Shown here piece by piece: positions 7,582 through 13,528 of a stretch of 13,528 nucleotides of DNA (position 1 is its first letter; each line of letters starts with the position of its first letter). The notes below the pieces were generated by a model, which was given only the letters and a program-made list of their open reading frames with translations, searched no databases and had not been told where the DNA came from. The DNA lies in the NCBI GenBank assembly GCA_964531225.1, contig CAZHDB010000038.1, positions 1 through 13,528 of the forward strand. Direction: 5' to 3'. The translations under genes were made by a program, and so were the position numbers. The stretch comes from CAZHDB01 sp964531225 (GTDB lineage Archaea; Thermoproteota; Thermoprotei_A; Sulfolobales; Desulfurococcaceae).

Positions 7582-7736
7582 CACAAGCCTTTTTATATAA
7601 AATACCTTCTCAAACCTATGCTAGATTATATTACTTACACAATAGAGACTAAATAGTCTGAGAGACAAAATTAAGGCAAGAAATGCCATACATTGATCAT
7701 GACTGTATCTAGGCCGCTGAATAGGCGCTTTAAAGA
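7582..7736. other. Convergent intergenic region with termination signals
   Basis: This 155-base gap separates the 3' ends of the amylopullulanase and glgA genes. A T5 run at 7590-7594 just after the plus-strand stop is a plausible archaeal oligo-T terminator. A palindrome, AGACTA-AA-TAGTCT at 7646-7659, could form a short hairpin in either transcript. I see no small ORF, tRNA or C/D-box RNA here. Confidence 0.45.
7590..7594 (+). terminator. Oligo-T candidate terminator of the amylopullulanase gene
   Basis: A run of five T residues begins 9 bases after the TAA stop, followed by ATATAAAA. Archaeal RNA polymerase commonly terminates at such U-rich stretches without a hairpin. The run is short, so confidence is moderate. 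Confidence 0.4.
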
Positions 7737-9410
7737 TTAAATACGTTTATTAACGTTTTCTAATCCCTTATGATATATCTTAATTGCTTGTTCAGCCGAT
7801 CTATCCCATGAAAATTCGGATGCTCTCCTAATACATGAATCCCTTATTTTCCATGGTGCCTCTGGATTCTTAACTAATAGTGTCGAAAGTTCTTCATCTT
7901 CTATGCTTGATACTATTCTATTCCATTTACTACTAAATGGTTTATAATACCCGCTTTCCATGAACAGCAGTAGATCAGATAGAGCACTACTTAACTCTTT
8001 AACACTTCCCGTCCTAACATGCAATCCTGTTCCCAAAACACCATATTCCCGTATATCGAGTATTGTTTCAGCTAATCCTCCTACCTTAGAAGCTACAACT
8101 GGTGTACCAGAAGCCATGGCCTCTAAAACCATTATACCAAAAGGCTCGTATCTACTTGGGGCAACATATACATCAGCGGCTAGATGTGCTAATTTATATA
8201 GATAACTAGAGTATCCCGGTACTACACGTAGATTTTCATGGTATAAGATACTTGATTTCGTTAGTAATTCAAGCAGTGGCCATGATCCACTAATGGGTAT
8301 AGGGAACAGTATTATCTTTGCATTATGCACTTTAAACAATAGATCATCCAATGATCTAATAAGCAGATCATATCCTTTCTGACCAGTAGCTCTACCGCTC
8401 ATAATTGCCAAGGGACCTGTATCTTTAAATCCATATACTCTTCCTGATCCCCTAAACGGATATGTCTTGATATTTTTAATCCTATTCTTAATTTCTTCGT
8501 CAGGTATAATTGGCTCATTATCGGGAATATTATCCAGGGCAACTGTTTCGAAGTATTTTCTTAGAAAATATCTATTGCTCTTAAGATCAGTCTTCAATAG
8601 ACCCTTGAGGCCTGGGTGTTTTCTAATAACCTCCTCTAGAGTCTCCTGATAAGTCCAATCAGTCGCATTATATATTACCCCCGCTTTATCCTCTAGATCC
8701 CATCCAACATATCCTAGTACATCGAATAAATAGTGTTTACTTACGGTAACTAGATAATCAGAAACTAGACCGGCAAATCTCTCTAGTAATCCATTAGATA
8801 ACGATATTATATCTGATATAGGAGTCTCATACTTTGAACCATTATAGTATATTTTAATCTTCTTATCAACTGGTATGCCCATTCTAGATAGAAATACCTG
8901 ATCTATTTTAAGCTTACTTAACAAATGTATATGATATATAAAAACAGGATATACATTCTCCGTCTCGTAAAAGAGCTTAAGTAAAACCATTGATGGTATA
9001 GAATGCCAATCATTACAATGAATTATATCCGGGAAAATACTTTCTTCCTTCATCTTCTTAGCGTATGCTTCAATACCCTTCGTAAATAATATTATTTTAT
9101 CTATAAGACTATCACTATAAATTAATTGTTCTTCTAATAAGTCTCCGGAAACAACAATATGTGGCGGCTCAATACTATCAACCTCATAGACAGTGATCTT
9201 TTTTTCATTAAAGGTAGCTGAAACAATAGGTTTTGCAAGGCCTTCTCTAATAAAGTACGATATTTTACCATGCGAAGGCGTTATCACCACTGCTTTAATA
9301 CCATTTTTGATCAATGCCTTCGATAAATTAGGAGGTACTTCACCTAATCCTCCGAACTTCCTTATATTTCTAGATTCAAATGTAATCATCCATACCCGTT
9401 CTATGTCCAT
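7737..9410 (-). CDS. glgA: Glycogen (starch) synthase, glycosyltransferase family 5
   Basis: A 557-residue GT-B enzyme that transfers glucose from ADP- or UDP-glucose to the non-reducing end of an alpha-1,4-glucan in the cytosol, the committed step of glycogen storage. Visible marks are KFGGLGEV at 18-25 (the K-X-G-G-L nucleotide-sugar/glucan motif), IIHCNDWHS at 129-137, SGRATGQKGYDLL at 338-350 with the donor-phosphate-binding Arg340 and Lys345, and the E-X7-E motif EPFGIMVLE (Glu422 to Glu430) followed by SGTPVVASKVGGLAE. Length is close to crenarchaeal GlgA. I prefer the ATG at 9410: GGTG lies 10 bases upstream and the protein then begins MDIERVWMITFE, typical for the family; the in-frame ATG at 9440 has no ribosome binding site. 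It is the last gene of the minus-strand run and lies about 93 bases after the DUF998 gene, so it may be in the same unit or have its own promoter. Confidence 0.93.
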   Translation of the reverse strand: MDIERVWMITFESRNIRKFGGLGEVPPNLSKALIKNGIKAVVITPSHGKISYFIREGLAKPIVSATFNEKKITVYEVDSIEPPHIVVSGDLLEEQLIYSDSLIDKIILFTKGIEAYAKKMKEESIFPDIIHCNDWHSIPSMVLLKLFYETENVYPVFIYHIHLLSKLKIDQVFLSRMGIPVDKKIKIYYNGSKYETPISDIISLSNGLLERFAGLVSDYLVTVSKHYLFDVLGYVGWDLEDKAGVIYNATDWTYQETLEEVIRKHPGLKGLLKTDLKSNRYFLRKYFETVALDNIPDNEPIIPDEEIKNRIKNIKTYPFRGSGRVYGFKDTGPLAIMSGRATGQKGYDLLIRSLDDLLFKVHNAKIILFPIPISGSWPLLELLTKSSILYHENLRVVPGYSSYLYKLAHLAADVYVAPSRYEPFGIMVLEAMASGTPVVASKVGGLAETILDIREYGVLGTGLHVRTGSVKELSSALSDLLLFMESGYYKPFSSKWNRIVSSIEDEELSTLLVKNPEAPWKIRDSCIRRASEFSWDRSAEQAIKIYHKGLENVNKRI

Positions 9411-9420
9411 GGCCTTATTA

Positions 9421-9424
9421 CACC
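9421..9424 (-). promoter_or_regulatory. GGTG ribosome binding site of glgA
   Basis: On the minus strand GTGGTG ends 10 bases before the ATG at 9410. A TATA-like TATTTATTTAAT further upstream (around 9473-9484) would start a transcript near 9450, giving a leader of about 40 bases to this start. Confidence 0.4.
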
Positions 9425-9503
9425 ACATTATACTGTCCATATTATATCTGCTTGACTATAGATTATAGGCGTTATTAAATAAATAGTTGAATAAATTGAA
9501 ATA

Positions 9504-10112
9504 CTAAGAGCACTTTAAAAGCTTCAAGTAGATAACCATTACTGCCCATAAACTTCCAGGTAAAGCTATCATGGTTTCTGGAACACTAATTCCTAGTCCA
9601 TGAATTACATCCTTTTCGATAAGTATATATGTTAATACGCCTAGGATGCCAATGGCTATGAATAGTATTGATAAATACCTAGTTTTTCCTTTAGATTCAA
9701 CAATAGCGTATATGATCATTGTTATAAGGAGTAGTAGGAAGAACGTTACAGAGAATATGTAATGATGTGGTCTATATCTTTCAGGGAAAACACCTATAAA
9801 GGACAGGGATACAGCTGTAGCGATTAATGTGTAAGGGTATATTCTTCCCTTACCCACTAAGCCTATTGCTGTCAGTGTTAGTAATATTCCTGAAAAGATT
9901 AGTCCATAATTAAAAATGGGTTCACTGAGCCTATTACAAGAATCGATACATTGCTTTATCCCACCGCATGCAGTCACCCAGTCTCCAAGATCGCTTAAGG
10001 CGTTTTCTCGCCAATCAAAACAATTTGAAACTCCTATCGCTAATCCTATACAGAGCCAGGCTATTAGGGGTGCTGTTATTCCTATAAAGCCTAGAGTTCT
10101 TGCTAAATCCAT
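9504..10112 (-). CDS. DUF998-family integral membrane protein
   Basis: A 202-residue protein with six predicted membrane helices, at about residues 7-28, 66-87, 91-109, 116-139, 145-165 and 180-199. The ENALSDLG motif (36-43) in the first loop, the FNYGLIFSGILL segment (67-78) and HHYIFSVTFF (116-125) match the pattern of DUF998 membrane proteins as I know it; their function is not established. The first loop carries four cysteines (31, 49, 55, 59), which if outside could form two disulfides; this Cys-rich insert is not something I associate with the family. The gene starts 3 bases after the glucanotransferase stop and its Shine-Dalgarno sequence lies across the end of that gene, so it is translationally coupled to glucan metabolism. 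A role in polysaccharide handling or a membrane-linked step is inference only. Confidence 0.8.
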   Translation of the reverse strand: MDLARTLGFIGITAPLIAWLCIGLAIGVSNCFDWRENALSDLGDWVTACGGIKQCIDSCNRLSEPIFNYGLIFSGILLTLTAIGLVGKGRIYPYTLIATAVSLSFIGVFPERYRPHHYIFSVTFFLLLLITMIIYAIVESKGKTRYLSILFIAIGILGVLTYILIEKDVIHGLGISVPETMIALPGSLWAVMVIYLKLLKCS

Positions 10113-10115
10113 TCC

Positions 10116-12053
10116 TTACCTCCTTATATACAGTTTTATACGTTGTTGAAATTCCTCCCTTGGCTTAAGCCTAACATTATATATAGGCATGATCCCTAGT
10201 CCTTCGAAATTCTGTACAATTCCCTTTTCAGTACGAGCAGGCATATTCACTGGAGAGATCCAATATGTAGTCTTACTACTTGTCTCAATAACTGTATCGG
10301 GGAATATAGGGCTCTTTATAACTACATGATCTGTTTCACCAGTCCATGTATCATTAATACTATGATCAACATTATTTACAGTATAACCAGTAAATCCTGC
10401 CTTATCCCTATTCCTTGGTAATTTAGGAGCTATTGTATACTCTAAACCAAGTAGACCCTCTATAATAGAATTGCCCTGATTCTCGAACCTATATTCTATT
10501 ATCATACACGGATCTTCGGCTGATATGGATACTCTTTTTTCTACAAATAATTCTACTGGTTTAGAACCTAATTGATAGTAATGCGCTATCCTCCTCATAA
10601 TGAGGACTCCGTTTTTATCAACTTTACTAATATACTTTCCAAGAGCTAGATCGCTCCAATCAATGAACGGTGTATTATTTATCCAATCATTTAATGATGT
10701 ATGTGGAGCCCATAGATGTTCTCTAGCACTTACTCTTCTATACCAATCCGGCATGAACCCCATTCCCTCTAAATACGGCTCATAGTATCTTGTCATGGTA
10801 TTTAGTAAGTTGTGTTCATATCCTTTCTCCTTGTAATCCAGCTCAAATAATGTTCCACCGTCACTAGGCTTAAAATATGCATTGAGTAATGGTGTTTCTA
10901 TAAGGACTTCATTTTCACCGTCAAAGTCAAAATCTATTCTTCTAATAATAATTTTTGATTCCCTATAGTAATCAATAATTTCCTCAGCTATTCTCTCAGC
11001 TTTAATATAATTCTCGTAAAGTGCTTGTCTTAGATGAGTAAGATAAATCCCGCCAAATAATCCATGCCAATAAGCATCATTGCATTGTCCTAAATGATAA
11101 TATCTCCATACATCTCCTCCCACATTAGCCTCCTTAAGCTTAGACCTAACAATAAGCATTTTTTTATGAAGATTATTACTCTCACGGTATTTAACCAAGA
11201 AATTCCTAAAGTATCCTCCACTCCATTCAAGCATCTTATCATAGCTACCATGAGGGAGATAGATAAGGCCTTTTACACCGTAAAGTTCTAAATATTCACT
11301 AGGATGAATAGGGTTTATTTCATGTTTTCTCTCTCTAAGCTTAGTAAAGAAGTCATTAAGCCACCAACTAGCCCATTCACGATCTCTCCATTCACCAAAC
11401 TTTTCAGCATCACTCCCCCATAAAAGATATCTTGATCCTGTTTCGTCTGCCTTACTAAGCATATAGTTGAATACATCCTCAGAGCTCCTCCACGGGAGTA
11501 TATACCGTAGCTGAGTATCTATGAAGAAAAGCTTTAATCCATAGCCGCTATCCTCTGTCATCCATGCATAAAGTGATTCATCTCCTCCACGTCCCCCATG
11601 ATACAATGTACTATCATCAAGGAGGACATACTCGATCCCGTTTCTCGCTAAAGCTTCAACAATATTAGGTTCCCAGACACGTTCAGGTAGCCACATACCC
11701 TTTGGCTTAAAGCCAAAGTATTTATCAAAAACCTTTATGTATTCACGAACCTGCCAATAACGGTCCTCTGGAGGGAGTATAGGCAATATTGCTTCACCAA
11801 TGCTTCCGGCAAGAAACTCTATGGATCCATGATCACCTAGTTTAGCTATCTCGGATAACCAATCAGGATATCGATCGATCATTTCCAGAAGCATGGGGCC
11901 GCTAATGTGAACAGTTATTTTGATATCAGGGTATCTCTTAAACACATCAAGTAACAGTTTATAGCAATTCTCATATATTCTCTCAAATACCCAATCAAGC
12001 TGTCCAACGGGTTGATGAAAATGAATTACAAAGATAAAATTTATCCTTGGCAA
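10116..12053 (-). CDS. GH57 4-alpha-glucanotransferase
   Basis: A 645-residue cytosolic enzyme predicted to move 1,4-alpha-glucan segments between maltodextrins (EC 2.4.1.25), related to the Thermococcus litoralis and Pyrococcus furiosus GH57 glucanotransferases of about 655 residues. The start closely resembles those enzymes (RINFIFVIHFHQPVG). Motif 1 HFHQP is at 11-15, GEAILPILPPEDR at 86-98, motif 3 GMWLPERVW at 119-127 with nucleophile Glu124, and motif 4 GSDAEKFG at 213-220 with acid/base Asp215. QCNDAYWHGLFGGIYL at 323-338 is nearly identical to the Thermococcus enzyme as I remember it. Residues about 365-640 form the C-terminal beta-sandwich (DUF1926 type). The start is TTG, supported by GAGGTGG 4 bases upstream and by the need to keep HFHQP near the N-terminus. 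The usual DGE of motif 4 reads DAE here; the key Asp is kept. P. furiosus relatives were first described as alpha-amylases, so that remains an alternative. Confidence 0.92.
   Translation of the reverse strand: MPRINFIFVIHFHQPVGQLDWVFERIYENCYKLLLDVFKRYPDIKITVHISGPMLLEMIDRYPDWLSEIAKLGDHGSIEFLAGSIGEAILPILPPEDRYWQVREYIKVFDKYFGFKPKGMWLPERVWEPNIVEALARNGIEYVLLDDSTLYHGGRGGDESLYAWMTEDSGYGLKLFFIDTQLRYILPWRSSEDVFNYMLSKADETGSRYLLWGSDAEKFGEWRDREWASWWLNDFFTKLRERKHEINPIHPSEYLELYGVKGLIYLPHGSYDKMLEWSGGYFRNFLVKYRESNNLHKKMLIVRSKLKEANVGGDVWRYYHLGQCNDAYWHGLFGGIYLTHLRQALYENYIKAERIAEEIIDYYRESKIIIRRIDFDFDGENEVLIETPLLNAYFKPSDGGTLFELDYKEKGYEHNLLNTMTRYYEPYLEGMGFMPDWYRRVSAREHLWAPHTSLNDWINNTPFIDWSDLALGKYISKVDKNGVLIMRRIAHYYQLGSKPVELFVEKRVSISAEDPCMIIEYRFENQGNSIIEGLLGLEYTIAPKLPRNRDKAGFTGYTVNNVDHSINDTWTGETDHVVIKSPIFPDTVIETSSKTTYWISPVNMPARTEKGIVQNFEGLGIMPIYNVRLKPREEFQQRIKLYIRR
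10118..10125 (-). promoter_or_regulatory. Ribosome binding site of the DUF998 gene inside the upstream GH57 gene
   Basis: AAGGAGGT on the minus strand spans the last sense codons and the first base of the TAA stop of the glucanotransferase gene, 5 to 6 bases before the ATG at 10112. It is the strongest Shine-Dalgarno sequence in the minus-strand run and implies coupled translation. Confidence 0.8.
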
Positions 12054-12057
12054 TTAA

Positions 12058-12064
12058 CCACCTC
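12058..12064 (-). promoter_or_regulatory. Ribosome binding site deciding the TTG start at 12053
   Basis: GAGGTGG on the minus strand lies 4 bases before the TTG start codon. With it the protein begins directly at the first strand of the GH57 barrel. Confidence 0.65.
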
Positions 12065-12203
12065 TATAGATACCACTACATTCTATGAAAATATAATTCT
12101 TACTATAGCCACATACTGTATGAGTAAAAGCGTATAATACTAAATTAAGAATATATTGACTAATATAATTACCTTGGGCATATATTGGAAAGCAATTATA
12201 TCT
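12065..12203 (-). promoter_or_regulatory. Gap between two GH57 genes, possible promoter
   Basis: About 140 AT-rich bases separate the alpha-amylase-like gene from the glucanotransferase gene on the same strand. Minus-strand TATA-like candidates are GAATTATATTTT (around 12085-12096) and TAGTATTATACG (around 12131-12142). A small AT-rich inverted repeat (TATATT-GACT-AATATA, 12152-12167) is present. The gap is long for this compact genome, so a separate promoter for the glucanotransferase-DUF998 pair is plausible. No small gene is visible. Confidence 0.35.
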
Positions 12204-13528
12204 TTAAGAGCCAAAATACTCCTTTAAGATCTTGATTAGAGCCCTTCTCTTACTCTCAACGTCCATGGTCTCTCTAGCTAATTTATTAAGTTCATCGGCA
12301 AGATCTCTTAAGCCAAAAATATTTATGAACCATGCCTGTAGGTCTCCCCTATGTAAATGGAAAATAACTGATTCAACAGGTACTTCCTCCAGTCTGCGTA
12401 TTAATTCCTTTACATTATGGGCCTTAATACCGAGATATACATTCTCTTTTAAGTGGAAGTGAAATGCTTTATCCTCAGGTAATACTATGTTATAGGCGAC
12501 TTTTCTTGTGTTTTCACGTATTTCCTCAACTATTCTTTTAGCTAATATGCTAAGTGCTTGTACTAGTATAGCATAGGCATCTGGGGCATTCTTGTACGGG
12601 CTAAAATAGCTATGGACTTGCTCGATACTACCGAATTTTGTAGCTATATAATAGTAATGGTCGCTTATAGTTAGGAGTTTCCACAATCTAGTTAGCTCGG
12701 GCTTATCAATAGCCTTAACAAAAGGCCTTAGGTCAATAAGCATTTTAAAGGCATTATGCTGCATATGGTTACCAAGCCACGCACTAAGATCCCTTTCATC
12801 AGCCCAGCTAATAGTGCTCCATGGAGGCACATCGTATACATCGCGAACTGGATATTTGAATGCAGCCTCACTAGGAGTTGATATAGCTAGATGCTGCCAT
12901 TTAAGGATCTCTCCGGGAAGCCATTTAAGGAACTCATAAATCCCTGTTTCCGGCCAATGATGCTCTCCGAACGTCTCATAGTCTATTGCAATGAATATTA
13001 TATCTCCAGGCGTTGCAGCAAGCCATGAAGCATACTTGTCCGCAGTTAACGGATACTGATCCCAATTACGATCACTAAAACGGTATCCGATATCATCACT
13101 AAGCCTATAGTTACGGGTTAATACTCTCATATCACATAAATAGCTTCTATATACGTAATTAGGGGATCTCCATCCAAGTACCCAATCAACACCTTCAGTC
13201 AACATAACCTTATAGCCAAGACTATGGAAGAAACAAGCTATATCATTATTATATGTAAACTCTGTATTCTCAATACTAATAGGTTCAACGCCGAATTCTT
13301 CATTCATAAGCTTATGATGCTCCATGATTTGCTCTCGAAGCTCATCAAAATTTGGAGGTATAAAGGCTGCAAGACTATGATAATACGTCTGTTCTATAAA
13401 CTCTGCCATACCAGTAGAAGCCAGTTCATGGAATAGATCAAGTACTTTCGGAGACCATCTCCGTACTTGCTCTATAAATACTCCACTAATACTATAACTG
13501 ACTTTAAAGGGCTTCCACGAATCCCTAT
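12204..13528 (-). CDS. GH57 alpha-amylase-like protein, N-terminus cut by the window edge
   Basis: The frame is open from the TAA at 12204-12206 to the right edge, giving 440 visible residues; the ATG at 13409 is internal, because the 39 codons before it (FKVSYSISGVFIEQ ... LFHELASTG) continue the GH57 barrel. The first motif (HxHQP) must lie beyond the edge. Visible marks are EFIEQTYYHSLA, the motif 3 equivalent SIENTEFTYNN with predicted nucleophile Glu coded at 13260-13262, motif 4 FIAIDYETFGEHH with predicted acid/base Asp coded at 12981-12983, and ISWADERDLSAWLGNHMQ. These match the GH57 alpha-amylase group typified by Methanocaldococcus jannaschii MJ1611, predicted to cut internal alpha-1,4 bonds. 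The last 90 residues or so form an extra, mainly helical module with a VIFHLHRGDLQAWF core, possibly a small accessory domain. It is the first gene of the minus-strand run towards glgA. Confidence 0.88.
   Translation of the reverse strand, partial: RDSWKPFKVSYSISGVFIEQVRRWSPKVLDLFHELASTGMAEFIEQTYYHSLAAFIPPNFDELREQIMEHHKLMNEEFGVEPISIENTEFTYNNDIACFFHSLGYKVMLTEGVDWVLGWRSPNYVYRSYLCDMRVLTRNYRLSDDIGYRFSDRNWDQYPLTADKYASWLAATPGDIIFIAIDYETFGEHHWPETGIYEFLKWLPGEILKWQHLAISTPSEAAFKYPVRDVYDVPPWSTISWADERDLSAWLGNHMQHNAFKMLIDLRPFVKAIDKPELTRLWKLLTISDHYYYIATKFGSIEQVHSYFSPYKNAPDAYAILVQALSILAKRIVEEIRENTRKVAYNIVLPEDKAFHFHLKENVYLGIKAHNVKELIRRLEEVPVESVIFHLHRGDLQAWFINIFGLRDLADELNKLARETMDVESKRRALIKILKEYFGS

Noticed and set aside
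9411..9440. ATG at 9440 as the start of glgA
   Set aside because: There is no ribosome binding site before it, and the ten extra residues (MDSIMWCNKA) precede the usual start of the family. A leaderless start cannot be fully excluded.
13224..13409. ATG at 13409 as the true start of the last GH57 gene
   Set aside because: The frame continues to the window edge with residues that fit the GH57 barrel, and the first family motif is missing from the shorter version.
1..13528. Mobile elements, CRISPR arrays, tRNA or rRNA genes
   Set aside because: No transposase or integrase motifs, no regularly spaced direct repeats and no tRNA-like arms were found on reading through the gaps; codon use and composition look even across the window.

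Overview
The window looks like a piece of a hyperthermophilic crenarchaeal chromosome, most likely Desulfurococcales and close to Staphylothermus. The DNA is AT-rich. Genes are tightly packed, with GTG/TTG starts and GGTG- or GGAGG-type ribosome binding sites. Candidate promoters have archaeal TATA boxes. The proteins are typical of anaerobic heterotrophic archaea: several GH57 glucanases, a crenarchaeal-type glycogen synthase, and surface proteins with a C-terminal membrane anchor. The genus is my inference from composition and gene content; no alignment was possible.

Layout. Positions 1-1028 (+): the 3' end of an unrecognised gene, followed 11 bases later by a six-helix membrane protein of unknown function. 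Positions 1025-1930 (-): a secreted, sequon-rich, C-terminally anchored surface protein that overlaps the membrane gene tail to tail. Positions 2022-3959 (-): a cytosolic-looking GH57 glucanase with an N-terminal beta domain. Positions 3960-4143: a divergent promoter region holding a perfect 9+9 bp inverted repeat. Positions 4144-7581 (+): a large exported, membrane-anchored GH57 amylopullulanase. Positions 7737-13528 (-): a same-strand run that reads, in transcription order, a GH57 alpha-amylase-like gene (cut by the window edge), a GH57 4-alpha-glucanotransferase, a DUF998-type membrane protein coupled to it, and glycogen synthase GlgA.

How it fits together. This is an alpha-glucan locus. 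The anchored amylopullulanase would cut starch, glycogen or pullulan outside the cell. The three GH57 enzymes without a visible export signal would trim and rearrange maltodextrins inside, and GlgA would build a storage glucan from a sugar nucleotide. Four GH57 proteins of clearly different subtypes lie within about 11.5 kb. No sugar transporter, branching enzyme of recognisable type, phosphorylase or regulator gene is in view, so the pathway must extend beyond the window. The least explained parts are the DUF998 protein with its Cys-rich outer loop inside the glucan operon, the palindrome at the divergent promoter, and the membrane/surface genes at the left end.

No rRNA, tRNA, CRISPR array, insertion sequence or integrase was seen. 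No stretch over 300 bases lacks a gene.
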